Positions 33,374 to 43,788 of a stretch of 64,000 bases of DNA are shown piece after piece. Source of the DNA: Shewanella phaeophyticola (GTDB lineage: Bacteria > Pseudomonadota > Gammaproteobacteria > Enterobacterales > Shewanellaceae); assembly GCF_025398315.1 (NCBI RefSeq), contig NZ_JAODOQ010000001.1, positions 4,030,001 through 4,094,000 of the forward strand, written 5' to 3'. Numbering within the stretch: position 1 is the stretch's first letter; each line of letters begins with the position of its first letter. A program made the position numbers and the translations under genes. The notes beneath the pieces are model-generated. The model was not told the origin of the DNA, did not search any database, and saw only the letters and a list, made by a program, of their open reading frames with translations.

Positions 33374-35347
33374 TTAAGCTGTCGCTAATTTTGCTTTTTC
33401 TGCTGCCTGCTGCTTAGCCACCTGTTTTACACGGTAACGTTTATCTGATGCAGCAAGGAAACCACCAACCATCATAAAGATTGATCCAAACCATAACCAA
33501 CGTACGAACGGCTTGTAGTTAAGACGAACAGCAAACTCAGTTAAGCTAATTGGATCACCCATAGTGACATATAAGTCACGGAATAAACCCCAATCGATAC
33601 CCGCTTCGGTCATGTCCATGGTGCGTACATTATATTGTCTGCGATCAGGTTTTAATAAAGTGATGAAGTCATCATCTTTGTAAATTTCTATCTGACCTTG
33701 TTGAGCAGTATAATTAGGACCAACTACGTTTTTGGTTTCTAAATACTTAAAGGTATAACCCGCTAACTCTTGTGAGATACCAGGTCCATACGCACACTCT
33801 TTTCGATTGAGTAATTAGAAACCATAGTGGCACCGAGTACTGACACAGCAATACCGAAGTGAGCAATCATCATACCTAATTGACTACGCCCCATTCTACT
33901 CAGGCTAATACCACCTTCTTTTTGGCTTACAATATTATAGCCAGCACGAAGTGTTGATAACATAATCCAAGAGGTTGCTGTGACACCTGCCATAACCCAA
34001 GCATTAAACTCGCCATCCGCAACAAACGGTACAATAGCACCAATAACTAACGAGATAATGGCTGGTATTAATAACTGACGCTTAATCTCACCCGCTTTAG
34101 ATTTTTTCCAGCGAATGATAAGTAGCCAATACCCATAAAGCCAAATAACACAAGCACAATAGGAACGAATACTGCGTTAAAGTATGGAGGTCCTACTGAG
34201 ATTTTCCCCATACCTAGCGCATCGATCAGTAGTGGATATAGTGTTCCTAGTAACACAGTACCTGCGGCTACGGTAAGAAGCACATTACAGATAAGCAGCA
34301 TGGTTTCTTTTGATTTGAGTTCAAAGCGCGCAGGGCTACTCATTTCACTAGCTCGGAAGGCAAACAGTGTCAACGAACCACCGACCGCAAGACCTAGTAA
34401 TAATAAGATAAACAAACCACGACTCGGGTCAGCAGCAAATGAATGCACTGATGTGAGTACGCCAGAACGAACAATAAAGGTACCTAGCAGACTTAATGAG
34501 AAGGCAAAGATTGAAAGTAGTACTGTCCAGTTACGGAATGCACCACGCTTTTCAGTCACGATAAGTGAATGCAATAACGCGGTACCGACTAGCCATGGCA
34601 TAAATGAAGCATTTTCTACTGGATCCCAAAACCACCAGCCACCCCAGCCTAATTCGTAATATGCCCACCAAGAACCCAGTGAAATACCACCGGTTAAGAA
34701 AATCCAAGCAGCGAGTGTCCATGGGCGACTCCAGCGTGCCCATGCAGAGTCAAGTCTGCCACTCATTAACGCAGCAATCGCAAAGGCAAAACAAACAGAG
34801 AAGCCTACATAGCCCAAATACAGCATTGGAGGATGAAAGATAAGCCCAACATCTTGCAACATTGGATTTAAATCTCGCCCTTCCATTGGTACCGGAAATA
34901 ACCGTTCAAATGGGCTAGACGTTAAAATCATGAATAAGGTAAAGCCGACAACAATCATCGCAAGTACGGATAACACCCTTGCGGTAAAGACTTCTTCTAA
35001 GCCCTTACTAAATATAGCCACGGACATTGCCCAGACAGATAGAGCAAATACCCAAAACAATAATGACCCTTCATGGCCACCCCAAACGGCTGCAATTTTG
35101 AAGAAAATTGGCAGTTGTGAGTTTGAGTGATGCGCTACGTATGCGACGGAGAAGTCATCGGTAGCAAAGCTATAGCCTAAGGTGATAACAGATAGACTGA
35201 TGAAAAAAACATTCCGTAAGTCAGTGGCCAGGCATAACGAACAAGATACTGGTCTTTACGTGCGGAACCAAATAAAGGCACGCTAGCTAACAGTAAGGCA
35301 AAAGCCAAACCGAGAATTAGCGAGAAATGTCCAAGTTCTGGAATCAT
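33374..35347 (-). CDS. ccmF: Heme lyase subunit CcmF, three frameshifts
   Basis: Large inner-membrane protein that attaches heme to apocytochrome c. Starts MIPELGHFSLILGLA; the tryptophan-rich WWD heme motif WGGWWFWDPVENASF is in the middle, and many transmembrane helices surround it. Single bases are missing near 35207 (in a T run), 34112 and 33787; repairing them gives about 658 residues, the normal size. The last repair restores MGPGISQELAGY. Read as sequence errors, since ccm loss would abolish c-type cytochromes. Confidence 0.92.
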
Positions 35348-35763
35348 GGGTATTCCTTAGTCTAAATAATTAAGCGGATCTGAAACAAACAAACCACGGC
35401 ACGATCAATAAAAGCATTGAAACTAATATACGCACATTAGCTTAAACGAATTTTAATGCATTTTAGAACTTGCTATTACATCTGTCTGCCCTTTTCGTAC
35501 AAAACTGGGTTACTAGTCTCATTATGAACATCTAATACATCAAAATGATTACCTAGGTTCGGCATCTGACACAAGAACGAATATAAAGTTTCATACTATT
35601 TAACAAACACATTCAATCTGTGAACCAGTACGCAACTCTCAGGATTTAGATTCATATCTTCCTTATATTACTATTCAATTAATAATCTTTCCGTATAATC
35701 AACGTTCCAAGCACTGCGGTAAACACCGCTTCTTCTGTTAACCTAAAAGTGAATATTTAAACA
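35348..35763. promoter_or_regulatory. Divergent ccmF-ccmI intergenic region
   Basis: About 415 AT-rich bases. A TATAAT at 35694-35699 is a candidate -10 for ccmI, but no good -35 lies at the right distance. No gene or repeat is seen. Confidence 0.35.
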
Positions 35764-37022
35764 ATGACCACATTTTGGATTTTTATTGCGCTTGTCGTAC
35801 TCATCGGCCTAATCATGATTTGGGCCCTCACTTTCGCCAACAACAGCTATTAAAAGCAGAAGAAGCTGGCGTTCGTAAACAAACTAACCTCGAGCTTTTT
35901 GGTGAACGGTTAGCAATACTCGAAAAAGAGTTGCAAGATGAGTTACTTGATCAAGCTGAGTTTGATGCGCTTAAGAAAGAATTAGAAATCAACCTTCTGC
36001 AAGATATGAAGCAAGAGGGTGATGACTCACTAGATGCAGCAATTAAGCCTAAAAGCGCTTTATGGCCTGCATTTATGACCATCTGCTTGTTAGCCATTTC
36101 AGGTTACTTCTACCAGCAACTGGGTGCGTACAATGAAATAGCCAACCCGCCACAAGCGAATAATCCACATCAAGGTATGGACCCAGCACAAATCATGTCA
36201 CAACGTGTACAGATGATGGAAGCTCAAGTTCAGGCTGAACCAGAAAATAGTCAAGCTTGGTTTAGTTTAGGCCATGCATATATCTCTGCAAATAAATATG
36301 ATCAAGCGGCCGCCGTCTTCGATAAAGTAATGGAGTTAGTCGGTACGCATGCAGAATTACTCGACTCTAAAGCGACTGCGCTATATTATAAAGCCGGCCA
36401 AAAAATCACACCTGAAATTCAAGCTCTCATTGACCAGTCATTGTCATTAGATCCACAAGACCCGTCTACATTGCTGTTAGTCGGTATGGATGCATTTTTT
36501 ACGGCTGACTACACTAAAGCTATTGATGCTTGGCAAATGATTTTAGACAGCGACCGCAATGATGTTGACCGTACCGCGTTAATGAATGCCATTGGGTCAG
36601 CTAAAATGCGTATGGGTGATAGCAGCGACGCCATGCCTAATGATGCTAACCATAAAAGTATGGCGACAGCGACAACCAATGCCAACACCCTTGCTATTGA
36701 AGTGACCATATCCAATGAACTTGCCGACAAAGTCAGTGACTCTGATGTCGTATTTATCTTTGCTCGTGCAACTCAAGATCCTAAAGTGCCATTAGCTGCG
36801 ACTAAAATTAGCGCTGCAAACCTCCCAGCAACAATTACTTTAGATGACAGCACTTCAATGGGCGGCGACATGAAACTCAGCTCAGTAAAAGAAGTGGAAG
36901 TGATTGCGGTTCTATCTAAAAATGGCAGTGTAAAACCACAAACGGGTGATCTGAAGGGCAGTATTGAAGCAATTGCGGTTGGTAGCAACGCCACGCTAAC
37001 ATTAGATACATTGGTGCAATAA
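35764..37022 (+). CDS. ccmI: Cytochrome c maturation protein CcmI, frameshifted
   Basis: Periplasmic TPR protein that holds apocytochrome c for heme ligation. Start ATG 35764 (MTTFWIFIALVVLIGL) gives the first transmembrane helix; a missing base near 35825 must be allowed for to reach PHFRQQQLLKAEEAGV and the long remaining frame. A second membrane segment (WPAFMTICLLAISGYFY) and TPR helices (AWFSLGHAYISANKYDQAAAVFDKV is in that region) follow. About 419 residues. Faces scyA tail to tail. Confidence 0.88.
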
Positions 37023-37035
37023 ACACCAACCTATC

Positions 37036-37062
37036 ATTGCCATACATATGGTATGGCAATGT
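37036..37062 (+). terminator. Hairpin downstream of ccmI
   Basis: A perfect 11-bp inverted repeat CATTGCCATAC/GTATGGCAATG, without a clear T tail. It may be an mRNA-stabilising hairpin. Confidence 0.5.
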
Positions 37063-37084
37063 ATAAATCAGTAACAAACTCGCA

Positions 37085-37114
37085 TAAAAAAACCGGCTAT
37101 TAAGCCGGTTTTTG
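37085..37114. terminator. Bidirectional terminator
   Basis: Stem AAAACCGGC/GCCGGTTTT with T- and A-rich flanks between the convergent ccmI and scyA genes. Confidence 0.85.
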
Positions 37115-37128
37115 GTTTAGTCGAAAAA

Positions 37129-37422
37129 TTACTTAGACATAAACTCGATAGCGTTTTTGTAATCTTCGTCAGTACAATCTGTACACATACCACCTGGTGG
37201 CATTGCATTTAAACCAGACTTAACTGAACCAACTAAGGTATCTAAACCTTTAGCTAGACGTGGTTCCCAAGCAGCAGCATCATGAACTTTAGGCGCACCG
37301 GCCACTCCCATGCTGTGACATACTTGACACGCTTTATTGTAAATAGCTTCACCTTCTTGAGCAAACACATTCGCAGACAAAGTTAATGCAGCTACTGCAG
37401 TCATTGCTAACAATTTTTTCAT
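37129..37422 (-). CDS. scyA: Small monoheme cytochrome c5
   Basis: Periplasmic electron carrier of about 97 residues before processing. Signal peptide MKKLLAMTAVAALTLSANVFA, heme motif CQVCH, distal Met in the NAMPPGGM loop, and the extra CTDC cysteine pair of cytochrome c5. ATG 37422 chosen because it starts the signal peptide. Its place within the ccm genes matches the Shewanella arrangement I recall for ScyA, a mediator between respiratory enzymes. Confidence 0.88.
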   Translation of the reverse strand: MKKLLAMTAVAALTLSANVFAQEGEAIYNKACQVCHSMGVAGAPKVHDAAAWEPRLAKGLDTLVGSVKSGLNAMPPGGMCTDCTDEDYKNAIEFMSK

Positions 37423-37535
37423 GTTCAACGTTCCTAATTGCAAATATACAAAGCTTAACGCTGCCCTTTGATTTAGAAGGCAGACTCTTTTTAGCACGAC
37501 TAGGTTACTACAAATAGCAAAAAAACTCATCTTTT

Positions 37536-37551
37536 TGTGATAACTATCTCA
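37536..37551. promoter_or_regulatory. CRP-type site upstream of scyA
   Basis: TGTGATAACTATCTCA matches TGTGAT-N4-ATCACA at 11 of 12 positions. In Shewanella CRP activates many respiratory cytochrome genes. It lies about 115 bases upstream of the scyA start. Confidence 0.55.
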
Positions 37552-37748
37552 GCTTAGTCCCTAAATCAAGACAATTTGTTCAGTTCAGGTAATATATTAG
37601 TAATCATTAAAAAAGTTCAAACAATTTTAAGTTTTTTGGAACCATATCAAATTGCTAGCACTTAGTCAGTGACAAAGCTAAACCGATAAATTCGTTTGTG
37701 TTAATATCTTTTTCGTATTCATCCTCACGCGTAGAACAAGAGGGATAA

Positions 37749-38399
37749 GTGACCATAACAAACCCATCACAAGTGCTGTTAAGTGCTAATGAACTAACCT
37801 GTATTCGCGAAGAGCGTATTCTATTTGATGAGCTCAGCTTTAATATTAATGCTGGTGATATTGTACAAATTGAAGGTCCCAACGGCGCAGGTAAAACCAG
37901 TTTACTACGCATTATCGCCGGTCTGTCTCGCCCCTATGCTGGTGAAGTCGAATACCTCGGAGAAAATATCACTCGCTGTCGCGACGAATTTAACAACGAT
38001 TTACTCTACTTTGGACATCTTGCAGGGGTAAAGAGTGAACTAACTGCAGAAGAAAATCTTAACTTCAATTTAAGAATCAGTGGCTATGATGACTTTGATA
38101 CAACAGAGTTGTTGGCCAAAGTTAACTTAACTGGATTTGAAGAAGCTCTCGCGGGACATTTATCAGCAGGCCAACATCGACGCACAGCGCTAGCAAGATT
38201 GCAGCATACTAATTGTAAAATATGGATTTTAGATGAACCATTTACTGCTATTGATAAAAAAGGTGTTGAAGAGCTAGAGCACTTATTTATAGCACACGCT
38301 AAGTCTGGTGGTTGCGTGATCTTAACGACGCACCAGGATATGAGCATCATCAATAACGATATATTACGAAAAGTCACTCTTGACTACCGCTTTGTATAA
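37749..38399 (+). CDS. ccmA: Heme export ABC ATPase CcmA
   Basis: ATP-binding subunit of the CcmABCD system that releases holo-CcmE. Walker A GPNGAGKTS, signature LSAGQHRR and Walker B WILDEP with a downstream THQ switch histidine. GTG start at 37749 with GAGGGAT upstream. 216 residues, family length. First gene of ccmABCDE. Confidence 0.96.
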   Translation: MTITNPSQVLLSANELTCIREERILFDELSFNINAGDIVQIEGPNGAGKTSLLRIIAGLSRPYAGEVEYLGENITRCRDEFNNDLLYFGHLAGVKSELTAEENLNFNLRISGYDDFDTTELLAKVNLTGFEEALAGHLSAGQHRRTALARLQHTNCKIWILDEPFTAIDKKGVEELEHLFIAHAKSGGCVILTTHQDMSIINNDILRKVTLDYRFV

Positions 38400-38408
38400 G
38401 GTATTTGA

Positions 38409-39095
38409 ATGAAACGAGGAATAAGCTACACCGCAGCATTCATGACGCTTTTGCAACGAGATTTAAGAATTGCGATTCGTCATCGTGGTGATATTTTCAA
38501 CCCATTGTTGTTTTTTATATTAGTTGTCACTCTGTTCCCATTAGGTATAGAGCCTGAGCCACAAGTACTAACGAGAGTTGCCCCTGGGATTATTTGGGTC
38601 GCGGCACTATTAGCCTCGATGTTGTCACTAGAACGATTATTTAAAGCAGATTTTAGTGACGGTACGCTAGAGCAGATGTTACTAAGTCCACAACCTTTAT
38701 CGTTATTGGTTTTAGCAAAAGTATTAGCGCATTGGATTTTAACCGGCGTACCACTTATTTTGGTTGCTCCATTATTAGCGGTATTGCTACATTTAGATGG
38801 CAATAGTTATGGTGCGCTAATGGCTACACTGGCATTAGGCACACCCGTTTTGTCGCTACTGGGCGCTATTGGGGTCGCATTAACAGTTGGATTAAGAAAA
38901 GGTGGCGTGTTACTCAGCTTGCTGATTTTACCTTTGTATATACCTGTATTGATTTTTGCTACCAGCGCAATTGACGCTGCCGGTTTGAATTTAGCTTATG
39001 ATGGTCAACTTGCAATACTAGCGGCAATGTTGGTCGGTTCTTTAATCTTGGCACCTTTTGCTATTGGCGCCTCCCTACGTGTGAGTACAAACTAA
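38409..39095 (+). CDS. ccmB: Heme exporter membrane subunit CcmB
   Basis: Six predicted hydrophobic helices form the permease partner of CcmA. Family features such as RDLRIAIRHRGDIFNPLLFF at the N-terminus and LPLYIPVLIF are visible. 228 residues. Its stop codon overlaps the ccmC start by one base. Confidence 0.95.
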   Translation: MKRGISYTAAFMTLLQRDLRIAIRHRGDIFNPLLFFILVVTLFPLGIEPEPQVLTRVAPGIIWVAALLASMLSLERLFKADFSDGTLEQMLLSPQPLSLLVLAKVLAHWILTGVPLILVAPLLAVLLHLDGNSYGALMATLALGTPVLSLLGAIGVALTVGLRKGGVLLSLLILPLYIPVLIFATSAIDAAGLNLAYDGQLAILAAMLVGSLILAPFAIGASLRVSTN

Positions 39096-39842
39096 TGTGG
39101 AAATGGCTACATTCTTACGCAGACCCAGAACGGGCATATAAATTATCGGGCACTTTATTGCCATGGTTTTCCGTATTAGCAATATTACTTGTTGGTACAG
39201 GCAGTATTTGGGGGTTGTTATTTGCTCCAACAGATTACCAACAAGGTGACAGTTATCGTATTATCTTTATCCATGTACCTGCAGCATCGATGTCTATGGC
39301 AGCCTATATGGGCATGGCAGTCGCTTCATTTATTGGTTTAGTGTGGCAAATTAAATCTGCTGACTGTAGCTGCTGCAGCAATTGCCCCTATTGGAGCTGT
39401 CATTACCTTTATAGCATTACTCACGGGTGCTGCATGGGGTAAACCTATGTGGGGAACATGGTGGGTATGGGATGCACGCTTAACATCTGAACTTGTATTG
39501 CTGTTTTTATATTTAGGGGTTATTTCTCTATACGCCTCATTTGAAGACAAAGTCTTGGCCGCCAGAGCCGCAGGCATTTTGGCCATTGTTGGTGTCATAA
39601 ATATTCCAATTATCAAGTATTCGGTAGATTGGTGGAGTAGCTTACATCAACCTTCTACAATCAAAATCACCGAAAAATCAACCATGTCTACAGATATGCT
39701 TTATCCATTACTGATTAATATTTTCGGCTTTGGCATGATGATAGGTGCCATCACTTTAGTCCGCTATCGTGCAGAGATATTGGCGCGTAATGGCATGCGC
39801 CCATGGGTAAGAGAACTCGCAAAAGCTGAGGAGGCAAAATAA
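39095..39842 (+). CDS. ccmC: Heme handling protein CcmC, frameshifted
   Basis: Loads heme onto CcmE. Six membrane helices and the WWD motif WGTWWVWDARLTSEL, with conserved histidines nearby (FIHVPAA). The two halves read in different frames and join near 39360 (LTVAAAAIAPIGAVITF). The repaired length is about 248 residues, normal. It overlaps ccmD by one base. Confidence 0.93.
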
Positions 39843-40042
39843 TGCAATTTGAATCGTTTGCTGAATTTATTAACATGGGTGGCTACGGATTTTATGTATG
39901 GTTATCGTATGGTGTAACCTTTGGTTGTTTAGCCACTTTAATTACTCTAAGTGTTAGAAAGAAACGTAAAGTACTTATTGAAATAGCTAAAAAGATGACG
40001 CGTGAACAACGCCTTAAAGAAAATAGAGGTACAAAATCGTGA
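39842..40042 (+). CDS. ccmD: CcmD, small heme export protein
   Basis: 66 residues with one transmembrane helix (YGFYVWLSYGVTFGCLATLI) and a basic cytoplasmic tail. Helps release holo-CcmE from CcmABC. Identified chiefly by size, helix and place. Confidence 0.9.
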   Translation: MQFESFAEFINMGGYGFYVWLSYGVTFGCLATLITLSVRKKRKVLIEIAKKMTREQRLKENRGTKS

Positions 40043-40533
40043 ATCCAAGACGTAAAAAGAGACTAACATTAGCAGTCGCACTAATTGCGGGTGTAGCAGC
40101 AGTGGCGTCACTATTACTGTATGCACTTAATTCAAACTTAAACTTATTCTATACGCCATACGAAATTGTACATGGTAAAGCGGATACAGGTGTAAAACCC
40201 GAAGTAGGTCAGCGTATACGTGTAGGTGGTATGGTGACAATGGGCTCAATGAAACGCGACCCTGACAGCCTCCATGTTGAATTTGCGGTACACGACTCTG
40301 CTGGCGGTGAAGTCATTGTTACTTTTGATGACTTATTACCAGACCTTTTCCGTGAAGGACAGGGCATCGTAGCACAAGGCGTATTAGTTGAATCGGGTAA
40401 GCTTGAGGCAACAGAAGTATTAGCAAAGCATGATGAAAACTATATGCCGCCTGAAGTCGCTGAAGCGATGGACCAAAAGCATGAAAAACCGGAGTATACC
40501 GATAAACAGGCTGAAGGTTATAAATATCAATAG
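40039..40533 (+). CDS. ccmE: Heme chaperone CcmE
   Basis: Membrane-tethered OB-fold protein that carries heme covalently on a histidine. N-terminal anchor after RRKKR, then GMVTMGSMKRDP and the heme-binding VLAKHDENYMPPEV with the key His. GTG start at 40039, overlapping ccmD by four bases. 164 residues. Last gene of the unit. Confidence 0.96.
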   Translation: MNPRRKKRLTLAVALIAGVAAVASLLLYALNSNLNLFYTPYEIVHGKADTGVKPEVGQRIRVGGMVTMGSMKRDPDSLHVEFAVHDSAGGEVIVTFDDLLPDLFREGQGIVAQGVLVESGKLEATEVLAKHDENYMPPEVAEAMDQKHEKPEYTDKQAEGYKYQ

Positions 40534-40559
40534 ACGAAGTTAATTGATCTAGATATTTA

Positions 40560-40598
40560 GAATTAATAATGCCAATCTTATGATTGGCATTATTTTAT
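40560..40598 (+). terminator. ccmABCDE terminator
   Basis: Stem AATAATGCCAATC/GATTGGCATTATT followed by TTATT. Confidence 0.75.
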
Positions 40599-40607
40599 TA
40601 AATTTAT

Positions 40608-40855
40608 CTGCCTATCTGCCTATCTGCCTATCTGCCTATCTGCCTATCTGCCTATCTGCCTATCTGCCTATCTGCCTATCTGCCTATCTGCCTATCTGCC
40701 TATCTGCCTATCTGCCTATCTGCCTATCTGCCTATCTGCCTATCTGCCTATCTGCCTATCTGCCTATCTGCCTATCTGCCTATCTGCCTATCTGCCTATC
40801 TGCCTATCTGCCTATCTGCCTATCTGCCTATCTGCCTATCTGCCTATCTGCCTAT
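40608..40855. repeat. Octanucleotide tandem array, 31 copies
   Basis: CTGCCTAT repeated 31 times without a mismatch (248 bases) directly downstream of the ccmE terminator. Because 8 is not a multiple of 3, all three plus-strand frames are open and read the same octapeptide LPICLSAY in turn; the minus frames hold TAG stops. A start at 40580 would lie inside the terminator, so I treat it as non-coding. Confidence 0.95.
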
Positions 40856-41230
40856 CAAGAAATTCAAACAGAAACGACTAGTAGAAGCAATAAAATAGGC
40901 AATAATTATAAAATAGAGGGATGAAGTGATAGTAAATCATCAAAACGGAAGCTTTGTCTTTAATCCACTCAACCAGATGAACCATAATTTGTTCCACATT
41001 TAACGATGATTTTGATGATTGAGTTTTAGGAACGCTTCGTAGCTACAGCATAAAAACACCATCTCAGTCATGTGTAGCAATAACATTGATGATTACAGCT
41101 TCATAAGTAATGAATAAACTTGGATTTAGGTCAGGAAAAAATCTTTATAGTAAAAATAGGAACGACACAATATATAAATGACGTTAGCAGAATGAAATTT
41201 AACTAACGTGGTGAATAAAATGGTAGACAT
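40856..41230. other. Intergenic region, nothing recognised
   Basis: About 375 AT-rich bases between the octamer array and the rplQ terminator. A short inverted pair around GAAGCTTTG/CGAAGC-like bases is not convincing. No gene, tRNA or promoter is evident. Confidence 0.4.
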
Positions 41231-41262
41231 AAAAAAACCGAGCCTAAACTCGGTTTTTATTT
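41231..41262 (-). terminator. Alpha operon terminator
   Basis: Stem AAAACCGAG/CTCGGTTTT with a T run on the minus strand just past rplQ. Confidence 0.85.
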
Positions 41263-41275
41263 GAGTAATTAAAAA

Positions 41276-41671
41276 TTACTCTGCAGCTTCAACTTCAACA
41301 GCTTCAGCAGCTTCAGGGCGACCTACTAACTCGATGAAAGCCATTGGGGCTTTATCACCGGTACGTAAACCACACTTAAGAATACGAGTGTAACCACCAG
41401 GACGTTCCTGGAAGCGTGGACCCAATTCAGTAAATAACTTACCTACGACTTCAGCGTCGCGAGTACGAGCGAAAGCTAAACGGCGATTTGCAACGCTGTC
41501 AACTTTAGCAAGTGTTATTAGAGGTTCAACTACGCGACGCAGTTCTTTCGCTTTAACAACAGTTGTCTTGATAATCTCATGACGAACTATTGAACATGCC
41601 ATGTTACGAAACATAGCTTGACGATGACTGCTGTTGCGGTTTAGTTGACGACCACTCTTACGATGGCGCAT
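41276..41671 (-). CDS. rplQ: Ribosomal protein L17
   Basis: Large-subunit protein near the tunnel exit. MRHRKSGRQLNRNSSHRQAM is the unmistakable start; 131 residues, with a C-terminal acidic Ala/Glu tail. Last gene of the alpha operon, 40 bases after rpoA. Confidence 0.98.
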   Translation of the reverse strand: MRHRKSGRQLNRNSSHRQAMFRNMACSIVRHEIIKTTVVKAKELRRVVEPLITLAKVDSVANRRLAFARTRDAEVVGKLFTELGPRFQERPGGYTRILKCGLRTGDKAPMAFIELVGRPEAAEAVEVEAAE

Positions 41672-41711
41672 GACCTAATCCTTATAACCTAAATCTGTAC
41701 TAACCTGAGAC

Positions 41712-42701
41712 TTATAGGTCGTCTGCTAAACTAGCCGGTGGCCAGTTTTCAAGACGCATACCTAACGACAGTCCGCGAGACGCTAAAACATCCTTAATTT
41801 CAGTAAGAGATTTCTTACCTAAGTTAGGGGTCTTAAGCAGCTCAACTTCAGTGCGTTGTACCAGATCTCCGATGTAATGAATCGCTTCGGCTTTTAAACA
41901 GTTAGCCGAACGTACAGTTAGCTCTAAATCGTCGACAGGACGCAGCAAAATCGGATCGAATTCCGGTTTCTCTTCTACGACAGCCTGCTCAGTAACATCA
42001 CGTAGTTCAACAAACGCATCTAGCTGTTCAGCTAAAATTGTTGCAGAACGACGAATTGCTTCCTCAGGATCAATAGTACCGTTAGTGGTCATATCAATCA
42101 CAAGTTTATCTAAGTCAGTGCGCTGTTCTACACGAGCGGCTTCAACATTATAAGCAATGCGGGCAACAGGTGAAAAAGAAGCATCAACCAACAAACGACC
42201 GATTGGGCGATCATCGTCTTCGGTTTGTGCACGAGCCGAAGCAGGCACATAACCACGACCACGCTCAACGCGGATACGCATGCTGATATCATTATTACCA
42301 GTCAAGTGACAGATAACATGATCAGGATTCATAATGGTAACATCACCATCATGCGTGATATCTGCTGCTGTAACAGAGCCTGTGCCGGACTTGCTTAATG
42401 TAAGCAAAGCCTCGTCTTTACCCTCGATTGTCACTGCTAATCCCTTAAGATTAAGCAATATCTCAAGGATATCTTCTTGTACGCCTTCCTTACTGCTGTA
42501 CTCATGCAGTACGCCGTCTATTTCGACTTCAGTAACTGCACAGCCTGGCATAGACGACAATAGGATGCGACGCAACGCGTTACCTAAGGTATGGCCAAAA
42601 CCACGTTCGAGTGGCTCTAGTGTAACTTTGGCGCGAGTTGAATTAACCTGCTCAATATCAACGAGACGCGGTTTAAGAAATTCTGTAACAGAACCCTGCA
42701 T
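41712..42701 (-). CDS. rpoA: RNA polymerase subunit alpha
   Basis: 329 residues. The N-terminal dimer domain has PLERGFGHTLGNALRRILLS and the C-terminal DNA-binding domain has NCLKAEAIHYIGDL with the helix-hairpin-helix LGKKSLTEIKDVL. Nucleates polymerase assembly and contacts UP elements and activators. Between rpsD and rplQ, as usual. Confidence 0.99.
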   Translation of the reverse strand: MQGSVTEFLKPRLVDIEQVNSTRAKVTLEPLERGFGHTLGNALRRILLSSMPGCAVTEVEIDGVLHEYSSKEGVQEDILEILLNLKGLAVTIEGKDEALLTLSKSGTGSVTAADITHDGDVTIMNPDHVICHLTGNNDISMRIRVERGRGYVPASARAQTEDDDRPIGRLLVDASFSPVARIAYNVEAARVEQRTDLDKLVIDMTTNGTIDPEEAIRRSATILAEQLDAFVELRDVTEQAVVEEKPEFDPILLRPVDDLELTVRSANCLKAEAIHYIGDLVQRTEVELLKTPNLGKKSLTEIKDVLASRGLSLGMRLENWPPASLADDL

Positions 42702-42725
42702 TGTGTCCTCTCTTGTTTGTTAGCT

Positions 42726-43346
42726 TTACTTAGAGTAAAGCTCGACGATCAGCTGTTCGTTAATATCCGCAGACAAATCGCTACGTTCTGGAATACGCTT
42801 GAAAGCACCTTCCATTTTCGCACTGTCGACTTCTACCCATGTAGGCTTTTCGCGTTGACCAGCCACTTCTAAAGCCGCTTTAATACGAGCTTGAGTGCGT
42901 GACTTTTCACGGATGCTTACAACATCATTCGCAGACACTTTGAATGACGGAATGTTAACAACACGACCGTTAACCATAACAGATTTATGGCTTACTAGCT
43001 GACGTGATTCTGCACGTGTTGCACCGAAACCCATACGATAAACAACGTTATCTAGGCGGATTTCTAAAAGTTGTAATAGGTTTTCACCAGTATTACCTTT
43101 TAGACGTGCAGCTTCTTTGTAGTAGTTACGGAATTGTTTTTCTAAAACACCGTAAATACGACGAACTTTTTGTTTCTCGCGTAATTGTAAACCGTACTCA
43201 GATAAACGTGGCTTACGAGCGCCATGTTGACCTGGTGCAGCTTCAAGCTTACACTTCGAATCGATTGCTCTCACACCGCTTTTTAGGAAAAGGTCTGTAC
43301 CTTCTCTGCGGCTGAGCTTGAGCTTAGGACCCAAGTATCTTGCCAT
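42726..43346 (-). CDS. rpsD: Ribosomal protein S4
   Basis: Primary 16S binder that starts small-subunit assembly and, in E. coli, represses the alpha operon. 206 residues; MARYLGPKLKLSRREGTDL start and S4 RNA-binding domain RLDNVVYRMGFGATRAESRQ. Intact. Confidence 0.99.
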   Translation of the reverse strand: MARYLGPKLKLSRREGTDLFLKSGVRAIDSKCKLEAAPGQHGARKPRLSEYGLQLREKQKVRRIYGVLEKQFRNYYKEAARLKGNTGENLLQLLEIRLDNVVYRMGFGATRAESRQLVSHKSVMVNGRVVNIPSFKVSANDVVSIREKSRTQARIKAALEVAGQREKPTWVEVDSAKMEGAFKRIPERSDLSADINEQLIVELYSK

Positions 43347-43378
43347 GATCTTTCTCCAACTATCCTATATACGCAGCG

Positions 43379-43771
43379 TTATACACGACGTTTTTTAGGT
43401 GGACGACAGCCATTATGAGGGATAGGCGTCACATCGGTAATGTTGGTAATTTTATAACCAACAGCGTTCAGCGCACGAATGGCTGATTCACGACCTGACA
43501 TCAATCCCTTCACGAAAACTTCAAGGTTTTTAACACCGTAGTCTTGAGCAGCAATACCTGCACGCTCAGCAGCAACCTGTGCAGCGAATGGCGTTGATTT
43601 ACGTGAACCACGGAAACCAGAACCACCTGAGGTAGCCCATGACAACGCATTACCTTGACGATCTGTAATGGTGACAATTGTGTTGTTGAAAGACGCATGG
43701 ATATGAGCCATGCCATCTGCAACCTGTTTACGTACGCGCTTACGCGGAGAACGTGACGGAACTTTAGCCAT
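43379..43771 (-). CDS. rpsK: Ribosomal protein S11
   Basis: Platform protein of the small subunit. 130 residues with ASFNNTIVTITDRQGNALSW and the basic C-terminus NGCRPPKKRRV. Confidence 0.99.
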   Translation of the reverse strand: MAKVPSRSPRKRVRKQVADGMAHIHASFNNTIVTITDRQGNALSWATSGGSGFRGSRKSTPFAAQVAAERAGIAAQDYGVKNLEVFVKGLMSGRESAIRALNAVGYKITNITDVTPIPHNGCRPPKKRRV

Positions 43772-43788
43772 TTTGGTTTACCTTCCCG

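Noticed and set aside
35775..35850. Alternative CcmI start at 35775
   Set aside because: Its first residues are a shifted reading of the membrane helix; ATG 35764 gives the proper N-terminal helix once one missing base is allowed.
40608..40855. CRISPR array
   Set aside because: Units are 8 bp and contiguous without spacers, and no cas gene is near.
40580..40924. Open frame coding repeated LPICLSAY octapeptides
   Set aside because: Its start lies inside the ccmE terminator, it has no ribosome binding site, and any frame through an 8-bp CTGCCTAT array is open.
42334..42723. Plus-strand open frames opposite ribosomal and rpoA genes
   Set aside because: They are antisense shadows of strongly conserved genes and have no initiation signals.
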